Part shown: in pieces, positions 7,872-15,650 of the stretch
Layout of the letters: the number at the start of each line of letters is the position of its first letter
Position numbering within the stretch: position 1 is the first letter of the stretch
NCBI GenBank assembly: GCA_045650425.1
Contig: JAZRRD010000137.1
Location: 1 to 26,019 of the forward strand
DNA length: 26,019 nucleotides
DNA from: RGIG1752 sp045650425
Lineage (GTDB): Bacteria; Bacillota_I; Bacilli_A; RF39; UBA660
Reading direction: 5' to 3'
Made by a program: the position numbers and the translations under genes
The notes under the pieces: model-generated
Database searches by the model: none
Told to the model about the DNA's origin: nothing
Seen by the model: the letters and a program-made list of their open reading frames with translations, nothing else

Positions 7872-8360
7872 ATGAATTGTATTATAGAACAAGCAAGTAT
7901 TAAAGATTTAGATGATATCCATAAGTTAATATATGATAGGTGTTTATGGTTTAAAAAAATGAATGTAAAGGGTTGGAATTTAGAATATTACCCTAATAAA
8001 TATAATAAAACATATTTTGAAGAACAAATGAAAATAAATAAATTATTTGTTGCTAAAGAAAATGATAAAATTTGTGGAGTTATGCTGTTAAAAAAAGAAG
8101 ATTATGATTTTTGGAAAGATAATAAAACTGCTTATTATGTTCATCATTTAACGACTGATACAAAATTAAAGGGAATTGGGAAATTATTATTAAATTATGC
8201 AATAGAACAATGTAAAAAAGATAATAAAGAATATTTGAGATTAGATTGTTATAAAACAAGCGAATTTCTAAATAAATATTATAATATGTTTGGATTTATA
8301 AACGTTGGACATGGAACATTAGGAACTTATAATTATAATTTATGGGAGATGAGAATATAA
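7872..8360 (+). CDS. GNAT family N-acetyltransferase
   Basis: This 162-residue single-domain GNAT acetyltransferase has its acetyl-CoA loop visible after strand YVHHLTTD: K98-L-K-G101-I-G103-KLLLNYA, matching Q/RxxGxG. It is followed by the late strand EYLRLDCY and NKYYNMFGF, the common motif B ending. The N-terminal WFKKMNVKGWNLEYYP resembles a subgroup of Firmicute GNATs whose acceptors are unknown to me. The stop TAA and the ATG of the nitroreductase share one base (TAATG at 8358-8362), giving strong translational coupling. Its start is fixed by AAGGAG nine bases upstream. Confidence 0.88.
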   Translation: MNCIIEQASIKDLDDIHKLIYDRCLWFKKMNVKGWNLEYYPNKYNKTYFEEQMKINKLFVAKENDKICGVMLLKKEDYDFWKDNKTAYYVHHLTTDTKLKGIGKLLLNYAIEQCKKDNKEYLRLDCYKTSEFLNKYYNMFGFINVGHGTLGTYNYNLWEMRI

Positions 8361-8923
8361 TGACTGTTAAAGAAGCAATAGAAAAACGAAGAAGCATTAG
8401 AAATTTTAAAAGTGATACACTATCAAAAGAAACAGTAGAAGATATTTTAAACTGTGGTAGACTTGCGCCTTCTGCTAAAAATAGACAACCATGGTATTTT
8501 GTTGTTGTAAAAGAAAAAATTAAAGATAATATTGCTGATATGATGACCAATTATACTATTAATAATGATGAGAATATTGAAAGAAAAAGGATTGGTCATG
8601 TTAGTAGTGTTAACCCTACAGCGAATGTAATTAAGCAAGCTCCAATATTAGTTTTAGTATTTAGAAAGAAAAATGACAATTGGCTTATTGGAGATAATTT
8701 ATCAATAGGAGCTTGTATAGAAAATATGTGTTTAAGAGCAACCGAGTTGGGTGTAGGTAGTCTGTGGATAAGAGATATCGTTTATGTTTCAGAAGTAGTT
8801 GCTAAAATTGTTGGCCATCATGATTTGGAACTTAATTGTGCTATTTCGCTAGGTATTGCCAATCAAAATCCACGACAACGTGCCAGAAAAGCATTAAAAG
8901 ACATTGTTGAATGGTTTAATTAA
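8360..8923 (+). CDS. Nitroreductase family FMN oxidoreductase
   Basis: This 187-residue protein of the nitroreductase fold uses FMN and NAD(P)H to reduce nitro or quinone compounds. FMN-binding hallmarks are R10-R11-S12-I-R14 at the N-terminus, LAPSAKNRQPWYFVVV (35-50) and the ELGVGSLWI segment (129-137). I choose the ATG at 8360, which overlaps the GNAT stop by one base and has GGGAG (8344-8348) eleven bases before it. The frame also opens at 8342, but that would place the ribosome binding site inside the gene and add six residues before the conserved MTVKEAIEKRRSIR start. Physiological substrate unknown. Confidence 0.9.
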   Translation: MTVKEAIEKRRSIRNFKSDTLSKETVEDILNCGRLAPSAKNRQPWYFVVVKEKIKDNIADMMTNYTINNDENIERKRIGHVSSVNPTANVIKQAPILVLVFRKKNDNWLIGDNLSIGACIENMCLRATELGVGSLWIRDIVYVSEVVAKIVGHHDLELNCAISLGIANQNPRQRARKALKDIVEWFN

Positions 8924-8967
8924 TATGCATAGCTAACATACAGTTCGAAGAAGAATATTATGAAATT

Positions 8968-9014
8968 AAAAAAGCAATTATAGAATGGATACTAAATTCT
9001 TAATTGCTTTTTTT
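8968..9014 (+). terminator. Large terminator hairpin after the nitroreductase
   Basis: AAAAAAGCAATTA (8968-8980) pairs over 13 bases with TAATTGCTTTTTT (9001-9013), across a 20-base loop and ending in a T run. Confidence 0.8.
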
Positions 9015-9046
9015 GTTAATTAGTTTGTAAAATTTAGTTTATAGCA

Positions 9047-9075
9047 TTGAGTATTTTATGTTTATCATTTATAAT
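9047..9075 (+). promoter_or_regulatory. Promoter of the lipoprotein-pflB-pflA operon
   Basis: TTGAGT (9047-9052), a 17-base spacer and TATAAT (9070-9075). AGGAGG (9089-9094) precedes the lipoprotein ATG at 9099. I see no TTGTGAA-type Rex site around it. Confidence 0.7.
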
Positions 9076-9098
9076 TATTTAGGATAATAGGAGGTTTT

Positions 9099-9521
9099 AT
9101 GAAAAAAGTATTTTTATTGTTTGGTATTACAGTATTATTATCAGGGTGTGAAAATAAAGAGTATGATTATACTTGTAAGAAAATGACACAGAAAGAGAGT
9201 TTTAAAGTTACTGAAACTTTAAAGTTTGGATTTGATAATAATAAAATATATAAATTTACTTCAAATATAACTGAAGAGCATAATAATGATGAATCTGTTA
9301 ATAATTCATATGCAAATTATCAAAATTTATATGATAATTATAATGAAAATCAAGTTATAGCAGATTACAAGAAAAACGAAAAAACAATTATCGTTAACTA
9401 TTATTTAGATAAAGCAGATATTGATAATATGAAAATAAAATTACCATATGATTTTAAATTAACTAAAAGTGATTTTATTAAGTCAATTGAAAAATTAGAA
9501 TTTAAATGTGAGGAGAATTAA
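9099..9521 (+). CDS. Small predicted lipoprotein
   Basis: This 140-residue secreted lipoprotein has positively charged MKK, a short hydrophobic core, then the lipobox L14-S15-G16-C17 with Cys17 as the expected lipidation site. The mature part is hydrophilic and beta-rich, with two more cysteines (in YTCKK and FKCEE, the latter at the C-terminus) that could form a disulfide. The family is not recognised; DUF1307-like lipoproteins have a similar size. It is unusual in being the first gene of the pfl operon: its TAA ends one base before the pflB ATG, and the pflB ribosome binding site lies inside its last codons. Whether it has any link to formate metabolism is unknown. Confidence 0.85.
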   Translation: MKKVFLLFGITVLLSGCENKEYDYTCKKMTQKESFKVTETLKFGFDNNKIYKFTSNITEEHNNDESVNNSYANYQNLYDNYNENQVIADYKKNEKTIIVNYYLDKADIDNMKIKLPYDFKLTKSDFIKSIEKLEFKCEEN

Positions 9522-9522
9522 G

Positions 9523-11748
9523 ATGAGAGAAGAATGGAATTTATTTAAAGGCGAAGAATGGCAAGAAAAGATTGATGTTGCATCTTTTGTAAGGGATAAT
9601 TACACTGAATATAAGGGGGATGATTCTTTCTTAGAAAGTACTACAGAAAAGACTGATAAGGTTTGGCGTACATGTAAATTACTTCTTGATTTAGAATTAG
9701 AACAAGGAGTATTTGATATTGCGTTTAACCATGTATCAGGTATTAATAATTTTAAACCAGGTTATATTTCAAAAGAAAATGAAGTTGTAGTTGGTTTGCA
9801 AACTGATAAACCATTAAAAAGAATTGTTAATCCATATGGTGGAATGAGAATGGTTAAAAGTGCATTAGCTAGCTATGGTTATTCATTAAATCAAGATATA
9901 GAAAAACATTTTAGTGAATATAGAAAAACTCATAACGATGGTGTTTTCTCTGCGTATCCTAAAGCAGTAAGAAAAGCGCGTTCAGCGGGCTTAATTACAG
10001 GACTTCCTGATGCTTATGGACGTGGAAGAATTATTGGTGATTATAGACGAGTAGCTTTATATGGTATTGATAAATTAATTTTAGAAAAACAAAAAGATTA
10101 TGATGCAATAGAGTTTGTTAACGAAGAAACTATTCGTACTAGAGAAGAAATTTCAATGCAAATTAAAGCTCTAGAAGAAATTAAAGAAATGGCTTTAGGT
10201 TATGGTTTTGATATAAGTAAGCCAGCAAAAAATGCTCAAGAAGCAGTTCAATGGTTATATTTTGGTTACCTTGCAAGTGTTAAGGAAAATAATGGTGCTG
10301 CGATGAGTTTAGGGAGAACATCAACATTCTTAGATATTTATATTGAAAGAGATTTACAAAGTGGATTAATTACAGAAAAAGAAGCTCAAGAATTAATTGA
10401 TCAATTTGTTATTAAATTAAGATTAGTAAGACATTTAAGAACTCCAGAATATAATGATTTATTTGCAGGAGATCCAACGTGGGTTACAGAGTCTATTGGT
10501 GGAATGCTTGATGAAAATAAATCTTTTGTTACTAAAAACTCATTTAGATTTATTCATACTTTAAGTAATTTAGATAGTGCTCCAGAACCAAATATTACCG
10601 TTTTATGGAGTTATCGTTTACCTGAAAATTTCAAAAAATACTGTGCAAAAATGAGTATAAAGACTGATTCTTTACAATATGAAAATGATGATGTCATGAG
10701 ACCTATTTATGGTAATGATTATGCGATTGCTTGTTGTGTTTCAGCAATGGAATTGGGTAAACAAATGCAATTCTTTGGAGCTCGTTGTAATTTAGCTAAA
10801 GCTTTATTATATGCAATTAATGGTGGAGTGGATGAAGTAAGTGGTGTTAAAGTTGTTGATGGACTTACTCCAATTACAAGTGAATATTTAGATTTTAATG
10901 AAGTAATTCAAAAATATGATGAAACATTAGAAAAGGTAGCTAAAACATATGTAGATGCAATGAATACAATTCATTTTATGCATGATAAATATGCATATGA
11001 AGCTGGTCAAATGGCTTTACATGATACTTATGTTGATAGATTAATGGCATTTGGTGCAGCAGGTTTATCAGTTGCTACAGATTCATTATCAGCAATTAAA
11101 TATGCTAAAGTAAAACCAATTAGAAATGAACAAGGTGTTGCTGTTGATTTTGAAATTGAAGGAGATTTTCCAAAATATGGAAATGATGATGATAGTGTTG
11201 ATAATTTAGCAGTAGCTTTGGTTAAAACTTTTAAAGAAAAATTAAAGAAGCATAGTTTATATAGAAATGCTAAACATACATTATCAATGTTAACTATTAC
11301 AAGTAATGTAGTATATGGTAAAAAAACTGGTTCTACTCCAGATGGAAGAAAAGCTGGTGAACCATTTGCTCCAGGAGCTAACCCAATGCATGGAAGAGAT
11401 TCACATGGGGCATTAGCAAGTTTAAACTCTGTGGCAAAAATACCATACAAAGATGTTTGTGATGATGGTGTTTCTAATACATTCTCAATAATTCCTGATG
11501 CACTTGGACATAGTGAAGAAGAGAGAGTTAATAATTTAGTAAGTATTTTAAATGGATATTTCAATAAGAATGCTCAACATATTAATGTAAATGTATTAAA
11601 TAGAGAGACATTAATCGATGCAATGGAGCATCCAGAACAATATCCAAGCTTAACAATAAGAGTTTCGGGATATGCGGTAAGATTTAATCGTTTAAGCAAA
11701 GAACAACAACTTGAAGTTATAAAAAGAACTTTCCATGGTGAAATATGA
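9523..11748 (+). CDS. pflB: Pyruvate formate-lyase (formate acetyltransferase)
   Basis: This 741-residue glycyl-radical enzyme (E. coli PflB is 760) converts pyruvate and CoA to acetyl-CoA and formate in the cytoplasm under anaerobiosis. The active-site cysteines C404-C405 lie in YAIACCVSAMELGKQM, and the radical-bearing Gly716 is in IRVSGYAVRF near the C-terminus, both intact. I choose ATG 9523, with AGGAG (9511-9515) seven bases upstream, over the in-frame GTG at 9508, which would put that site inside the gene. It follows the lipoprotein by one base. The activase gene overlaps its TGA stop by four bases (ATGA). This is the usual pflB-pflA order, so the enzyme is expected to be installed and activated together. 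Confidence 0.98.
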   Translation: MREEWNLFKGEEWQEKIDVASFVRDNYTEYKGDDSFLESTTEKTDKVWRTCKLLLDLELEQGVFDIAFNHVSGINNFKPGYISKENEVVVGLQTDKPLKRIVNPYGGMRMVKSALASYGYSLNQDIEKHFSEYRKTHNDGVFSAYPKAVRKARSAGLITGLPDAYGRGRIIGDYRRVALYGIDKLILEKQKDYDAIEFVNEETIRTREEISMQIKALEEIKEMALGYGFDISKPAKNAQEAVQWLYFGYLASVKENNGAAMSLGRTSTFLDIYIERDLQSGLITEKEAQELIDQFVIKLRLVRHLRTPEYNDLFAGDPTWVTESIGGMLDENKSFVTKNSFRFIHTLSNLDSAPEPNITVLWSYRLPENFKKYCAKMSIKTDSLQYENDDVMRPIYGNDYAIACCVSAMELGKQMQFFGARCNLAKALLYAINGGVDEVSGVKVVDGLTPITSEYLDFNEVIQKYDETLEKVAKTYVDAMNTIHFMHDKYAYEAGQMALHDTYVDRLMAFGAAGLSVATDSLSAIKYAKVKPIRNEQGVAVDFEIEGDFPKYGNDDDSVDNLAVALVKTFKEKLKKHSLYRNAKHTLSMLTITSNVVYGKKTGSTPDGRKAGEPFAPGANPMHGRDSHGALASLNSVAKIPYKDVCDDGVSNTFSIIPDALGHSEEERVNNLVSILNGYFNKNAQHINVNVLNRETLIDAMEHPEQYPSLTIRVSGYAVRFNRLSKEQQLEVIKRTFHGEI

Positions 11749-12446
11749 TAGGGTATTTAAACTCTATTGAAACAATGGGATTAGTAGATGGGCCAGGAGT
11801 TCGATTCGTGGCCTTTCTTTCTGGTTGTAAATTAAGATGTTTATATTGTCATAATCCTGAAACGTGGACAGTAAAAGATAGTGATATAAAAATAACACCT
11901 CAAGAATTAGTAGCTAAAATCAAAAAATATATTCCATATTATGAAAATGGAGGAGTAACTTTTTCTGGAGGAGAACCTTTGTTGCAAAAAGATTTTTTGT
12001 TAGAGACCTTAAAACTTTTAAAACAAGAAAATATTCATACTGCGATTGATACTGCAGGTGTTGGTAGTGGTAAATATGAAGAACTTTTAAAATATGTGGA
12101 TTTAGTAATTTTAGATATTAAAGCTATAGAAGAAAAGGATTATAAGTATTTAACAGGACAAGATATAAATACTTTTTATCAGTTTTTAGAGGTATGTCAA
12201 AAATTAAATAAAAAATTGTGGATAAGGCAAGTTATTGTGCCAGGTTTTAATGATACACAAGAATATATTTTGAAGTTAAATGAATTTTTAAGTCAAATAA
12301 AAAATGTGGAAAAGGTTGAGTTATTACCTTATCGCACATTAGGAATTGAAAAATATAATAAATTAGGTATTAAGTATCCTTTAGAAAATGTAAAAGATTT
12401 ATCTAATGAAAAAATAAATGAACTTACTAAGTATTTAAAATATTAA
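11745..12446 (+). CDS. pflA: Pyruvate formate-lyase activating enzyme (radical SAM)
   Basis: This 233-residue radical SAM protein (E. coli PflA is 246) uses a 4Fe-4S cluster and S-adenosylmethionine to create the glycyl radical on PflB. The cluster ligands C28-x3-C32-x2-C35 are in GCKLRCLYCHNPETW, and the SAM motif GGEP is at 75-78. The N-terminal YLNSIETMGLVDGPGVRFVAF is the family signature. The ATG overlaps the pflB stop (ATGA), with a weak GGTGA (11737-11741) only three bases away, so translation probably depends on coupling to pflB. Its TAA shares the TTAA at 12443-12446 with the stop of the convergent UPF0371 gene. Confidence 0.97.
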   Translation: MIGYLNSIETMGLVDGPGVRFVAFLSGCKLRCLYCHNPETWTVKDSDIKITPQELVAKIKKYIPYYENGGVTFSGGEPLLQKDFLLETLKLLKQENIHTAIDTAGVGSGKYEELLKYVDLVILDIKAIEEKDYKYLTGQDINTFYQFLEVCQKLNKKLWIRQVIVPGFNDTQEYILKLNEFLSQIKNVEKVELLPYRTLGIEKYNKLGIKYPLENVKDLSNEKINELTKYLKY

Positions 12447-13912
12447 TCATTGTATAAATTATGATTTTTGAAATTAGGCTCACAAGTAAGTTTAATTTTT
12501 AAATTTTTAAGAGCTTTAAGATCACCGTTGTTTACAATATAGCTTGCATGGGCATCACAATTAGCTAATTTATCTAAATGTGATATTGCTTGGGATACAG
12601 TAGGATTTGTAACTGAGCAAATACTTAATGCAATTATCACTTCTTGTAAATCTAATGGTGTATTTTTTTTATCTCTTCTTAAATTTAAGATTGGTGTTAG
12701 AATCGTAGGACTTAATAAGTCAATATTATCAGGAATATTACTTAGATATTTTATAGCATTTATAATTAATGCGCTAGGTGCGCTTAAGAGTTTAGATTCT
12801 TTTCCTGTAATTATGATATTTTTATTTAAAGCTAATGCAAGAACTGGAGAATTTGATTCTTTAGCTTTTTTTCTAGCGTGCTTTATTGGTTTAATTATGT
12901 TTTCATCAATATTAAGTTCATTCATTAATATTTTAATTTTTTCTGGCACGTCAAGGTCAACAAGCCCAGTTTTATAATTAGTCATTTCTTGAAAATAACG
13001 TCTAACAATTTCTTCCTGACTGGCATTTGTTACGATTGTATTATCAATAATACAATTTCCAACCATATTAACTCCCATATCGGTCGGAGATTTATATAAA
13101 TCTTTATCAGTGATTTTAGCAAGTATTGCTTTTAAAACAGGAAACATTTCTAAGTCACGGTTATAATTTACTGCAGTTTCTTGATATTCATTTAAATGAA
13201 AGTAATCAATCATATTGACATCTTTTAAATCTGCAGTCGCAGCCTCATAGGCTAGATTGACAGGATGTTTTAAAGATAAGTTCCATACTGGAAATGTTTC
13301 AAACTTTGCATATCCTGCATTGATTCCTTTTTTATGTTCATGATAAAGTTGAGATAAGCATGTTGCTAATTTTCCGCTTCCTGGTCCAGGAGCATTTACT
13401 AAAACTAATTTTTTAGTTGTTTCAATGTACGGGTTAGCTCCATATCCTTGTTCGCTAACAATTGTATCAACATCAGTAGGGTATCCTTTTGTGAATGTAT
13501 GAATATATGTTTTTATATCATGTCTTTCTAATTTTTTAATAAAGGTATCAACACTAGGTTGATTATTATAAAGAGTTATTACCACGCTATTTATAGAAAA
13601 TCCTAAAGATACCAAATTATCTATAAGACGCATTACTTCGATATCATATGTAATTCCAAACTCAGCACGTGTTTTGTTTTTTTCAATATCACTTGCATTG
13701 ATGCAAAAAATTATTTCTAAATCATTTTTTAATTCTTGAAACATACTTATTTTAGCATCTGGTTTAAAACCTGGTAATACACGACTAGCATGATAATCGT
13801 CAAAAAGCTTTCCACCAATTTCTAAATATAATTTATCAAATAATTTAAATCTTTCTTTAATTTTTTCGCTTTGTAATTTAATATATTTTTCATTATCAAA
13901 ACCTTGTTTCAT
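12443..13912 (-). CDS. UPF0371 / DUF1846 family protein
   Basis: This roughly 489-residue cytoplasmic protein matches the UPF0371 family along its length. Family landmarks are YLEIGGKLFDDYHASRVLPG (29-48), FCINASDIEKNKTRAEFGI, a phosphate-binding-like APGPGSGK (174-181), YAKFETFPVWNL and SPTDMGVNMVG. Structures in this family show a phosphatase-like or nucleotide-binding fold, but no confirmed function is known to me. I place the start at 13912 (MKQGFDNEKY), preceded by GGTGG on the minus strand, and not at 13939, whose extra MIIIMVVQF residues are not in relatives and lack a binding site. It converges on pflA with overlapping stops, and it lies back to back with the small exporter gene. Confidence 0.93.
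   Translation of the reverse strand: MKQGFDNEKYIKLQSEKIKERFKLFDKLYLEIGGKLFDDYHASRVLPGFKPDAKISMFQELKNDLEIIFCINASDIEKNKTRAEFGITYDIEVMRLIDNLVSLGFSINSVVITLYNNQPSVDTFIKKLERHDIKTYIHTFTKGYPTDVDTIVSEQGYGANPYIETTKKLVLVNAPGPGSGKLATCLSQLYHEHKKGINAGYAKFETFPVWNLSLKHPVNLAYEAATADLKDVNMIDYFHLNEYQETAVNYNRDLEMFPVLKAILAKITDKDLYKSPTDMGVNMVGNCIIDNTIVTNASQEEIVRRYFQEMTNYKTGLVDLDVPEKIKILMNELNIDENIIKPIKHARKKAKESNSPVLALALNKNIIITGKESKLLSAPSALIINAIKYLSNIPDNIDLLSPTILTPILNLRRDKKNTPLDLQEVIIALSICSVTNPTVSQAISHLDKLANCDAHASYIVNNGDLKALKNLKIKLTCEPNFKNHNLYND
12445..12469 (+). terminator. Weak possible terminator for the pfl operon
   Basis: AATCAT (12445-12450) pairs with ATGATT (12461-12466), then TTT. The stem is only six A/T-rich pairs and lies within the end of the opposing gene. 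Confidence 0.3.
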
Positions 13913-13986
13913 AAATTGCACCACCATTATAATAATCATAACATTGTAAATATTAGAATATAAGAATTTTATTTTTAAAATGATTA

Positions 13987-13995
13987 TGCTATAAT
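13987..13995 (+). promoter_or_regulatory. Extended -10 promoter (TGCTATAAT) for the exporter/protease operon
   Basis: TGCTATAAT is about 50 bases upstream of ATG 14044. The -35 region (TTTTAT) is poor. A leader hairpin follows. Confidence 0.65.
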
Positions 13996-14003
13996 TAAAA
14001 TGG

Positions 14004-14029
14004 TCACCTCATAAAATTGTAATAGGTGA
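14004..14029 (+). other. Leader hairpin TCACCT/AGGTGA before the exporter gene
   Basis: TCACCT (14004-14009) is complementary to AGGTGA (14024-14029) across 14 bases. It ends four bases before the TGGAG binding site (14032-14036). The 5' arm is also partly complementary to a ribosome binding site, so it might modulate initiation. No known riboswitch class is recognised. Confidence 0.4.
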
Positions 14030-14043
14030 ATTGGAGATAAGTT

Positions 14044-14520
14044 ATGAAAAAATATTTATTTATAATTTTAATATCAATGGTTCCTTTAATAGAATTACGT
14101 GGAGCTATTCCTGTGGCCCTTGCTAGTGGACTTCCATTAATACCGAGTTATATTATTTGTATTATAGCTAACATGATACCGATTCCTATAATATTTTTCT
14201 TTGCTAGAAAAGTTTTAGAATGGGGTAGTAATAAGCCTTTAATAGGAAAGTTCTTTACTTGGTGTCTTAATAAGGGGGAAAAAGGCGGAAAAGAATTAGA
14301 GAAGAAAACGGGTAAAGGCTTATATGTGGCTTTGATGCTGTTTGTAGGTATTCCTCTTCCAGGTACTGGAGCATGGACTGGAACACTAGCCGCTAGTTTA
14401 CTTGATTTAGATTTTAAGAAAAGTGTAATTGCAATAATGGCTGGGGTTTTAATGGCTGGTATAATTATGCTTATTATTTCGATGTTCGGTATAGTTTTTT
14501 TAGAGTGGATTATATCCTAG
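14044..14520 (+). CDS. Small multidrug export protein family (COG2426)
   Basis: This 158-residue integral membrane protein has about four to five hydrophobic segments. Family signatures are PLIELRGAIPVALASGLPL near the N-terminus and LFVGIPLPGTGAWTGTLAA in the centre, the pair of conserved loops that defines the COG2426 / small multidrug export family. Despite its name, transport activity of this family is poorly established; it also resembles DedA-like reentrant-loop proteins. The start has GGAG eight bases upstream. The next gene follows after nine bases, its AGGAGC ribosome binding site overlapping this gene's TAG stop, so the two are cotranscribed. Confidence 0.88.
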   Translation: MKKYLFIILISMVPLIELRGAIPVALASGLPLIPSYIICIIANMIPIPIIFFFARKVLEWGSNKPLIGKFFTWCLNKGEKGGKELEKKTGKGLYVALMLFVGIPLPGTGAWTGTLAASLLDLDFKKSVIAIMAGVLMAGIIMLIISMFGIVFLEWIIS

Positions 14521-14529
14521 GAGCTTTAA

Positions 14530-15429
14530 ATGATTTTTGAAGAATTAGATAAAAGATATTCTCCGGAGGTAATAAAACTAATTTGTGATTATTTTAAACA
14601 ATTAGAAAAATTGGATTTATTACCTGAAGAGATGACTGTTGATTATTGTTGGAATTTTATAAAAAGTGAACTAAAAGATATTATATTTTTTAAAACTGAA
14701 GATCAACATAATTATGATGAAATAAGAGATTCTGGTAATAAATTTAAAGGTTATACATCAAGAAGTAATATACTCTATGTTAGAGATGGTATAAAAGATT
14801 CTGAAATAGTTTTTTATCATGAATTAACACATCTTCTTCAAAGAAGTGGAATGAAATTTATGATTGATGGAAAAATAAGAGGTAATTTAGAAACAGAAGT
14901 TGTAACTCAATGGGTTGCAGATAGAGTCTATATGAGTAAATATAATTTGTCATTTCCAGATAGAGAATATGATAGTAGTGAACTAAGAATGCTTACAGGA
15001 ATAACTATAAAAAGTAATGCTACTAATTATCAACATTTTGATTATTTATTTAGTAAGTTGTTAGAATCTATAGGCGTAACTCAAGAAGAAGTGATCAGAT
15101 TATCTTTTTGTGGTAATGAAAATAAAGTAAAAGAGTTTTGGGAAAATAAAGGACTTTTAGAAAGTAAGGATTTATTTAAGTATATGCAGTATATATATTA
15201 TGCGGATAAGATAATATATACTATGTCAGATATTAGAATTGATCCTGTCACTAAAGAAAAAATTAGTATTCCTTGTAGCAAATTATTGCTAGAAGATGGG
15301 GAAACTTTAACACTTTCTGCAGCTGGTGGAGAGTCATTTAATTTTAATGCTCAATTGGAAAGTGATGTATATAATTGGTTAATAAATTCAATGGTAGTAA
15401 TTAAAGAAAGCAATAAAAATATTTTATAA
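14530..15429 (+). CDS. Putative zinc metalloprotease-like protein (HELTH motif)
   Basis: This 299-residue protein has no signal peptide or TM segment. It contains H97-E98-L-T-H101 (VFYHELTHLLQ), the zinc and catalytic motif of gluzincin-type peptidases. E121 and E123, in NLETEVVTQWVADRVY about 20 residues later, are good candidates for the third zinc ligand, as in thermolysin-like enzymes. Residues 1-75 and 180-299 match nothing I recognise. Together these support a cytoplasmic metalloprotease of an uncharacterised family; activity is inferred from motif alone. It is coupled to the small exporter gene upstream and followed by a terminator. Confidence 0.72.
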   Translation: MIFEELDKRYSPEVIKLICDYFKQLEKLDLLPEEMTVDYCWNFIKSELKDIIFFKTEDQHNYDEIRDSGNKFKGYTSRSNILYVRDGIKDSEIVFYHELTHLLQRSGMKFMIDGKIRGNLETEVVTQWVADRVYMSKYNLSFPDREYDSSELRMLTGITIKSNATNYQHFDYLFSKLLESIGVTQEEVIRLSFCGNENKVKEFWENKGLLESKDLFKYMQYIYYADKIIYTMSDIRIDPVTKEKISIPCSKLLLEDGETLTLSAAGGESFNFNAQLESDVYNWLINSMVVIKESNKNIL

Positions 15430-15435
15430 GTAATT

Positions 15436-15462
15436 AAATTGGCTTTTATAGTCAATTTTTTT
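15436..15462 (+). terminator. Intrinsic terminator after the HELTH protein gene
   Basis: AAATTGGC (15436-15443) pairs with GTCAATTT (15451-15458), with one G-T pair and a seven-base loop, continuing into a T run. Confidence 0.7.
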
Positions 15463-15467
15463 ATATA

Positions 15468-15562
15468 CAAAAAAGGAACAGCCCCCTGAAGACTGTTCCA
15501 AAGAATAAAAAGGGGTTGACTAGTGTGATACTAGTACCAATTCGCCTTTAAGTGAATTGGTG
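15468..15562 (-). ncRNA. Candidate small RNA with three hairpins and a C-rich single-stranded segment
   Basis: On the minus strand a promoter (15569-15597) would start a transcript near 15562. From 5' to 3' it contains hairpin 1, ACCAATTC/GAATTGGT (15561-15536), and hairpin 2, ACTAGT/ACTAGT (15535-15519). Next comes an unpaired CAACCCCTTTTTATTCTTT, then a terminator hairpin GGAACAG/CTGTTCC (15499-15475) with an 11-base loop TCTTCAGGGGG, and six T. The loop AGGGG can pair with the upstream CCCCT, forming a pseudoknot. The length is about 95 bases and no reading frame of note is present. C-rich open segments are typical of Firmicute small RNAs that target purine-rich ribosome binding sites. The family is not recognised. 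Confidence 0.72.
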
Positions 15563-15568
15563 ATTGTT

Positions 15569-15597
15569 ATATTAATGGATAAACCTATTTTTGTCAA
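15569..15597 (-). promoter_or_regulatory. Promoter of the minus-strand small RNA
   Basis: Reading the minus strand: TTGACA (15597-15592), a 17-base spacer, TAATAT (15574-15569). It is divergent from the recG promoter about 30 bases away. Confidence 0.75.
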
Positions 15598-15624
15598 TAC
15601 TTTTTTCGAAAAATTTAAAAAATT

Positions 15625-15633
15625 TGTTATAAT
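15625..15633 (+). promoter_or_regulatory. Extended -10 promoter (TGTTATAAT) for recG
   Basis: TGTTATAAT ends 17 bases before the recG ATG at 15651, giving a very short leader that contains GGTGA (15640-15644). Confidence 0.6.
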
Positions 15634-15650
15634 TTAATTGGTGAATAAAA

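Noticed and set aside
8920..9003. A 27-codon coding-like frame (ending FEEEYYEIKKAIIEWILNS) after the nitroreductase gene
   Set aside because: It has no start codon or ribosome binding site and overlaps the terminator hairpin; at most it is the relic of a gene's end.
11028..11564. Long minus-strand open frame opposite pflB
   Set aside because: pflB is unmistakable on the plus strand; the opposite frame is a codon-bias shadow with no binding site.
12443..13939. Start of the UPF0371 gene at 13939
   Set aside because: The extra nine residues are absent from relatives and lack a ribosome binding site; 13912 has GGTGG and matches the family's N-terminus.
15482..15515. Plus-strand pseudoknot (CCCCCT with AGGGG) as a riboswitch for recG
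   Set aside because: The promoter and T-rich terminator are on the minus strand, and the recG promoter lies downstream of this structure, so it would not be in the recG leader.
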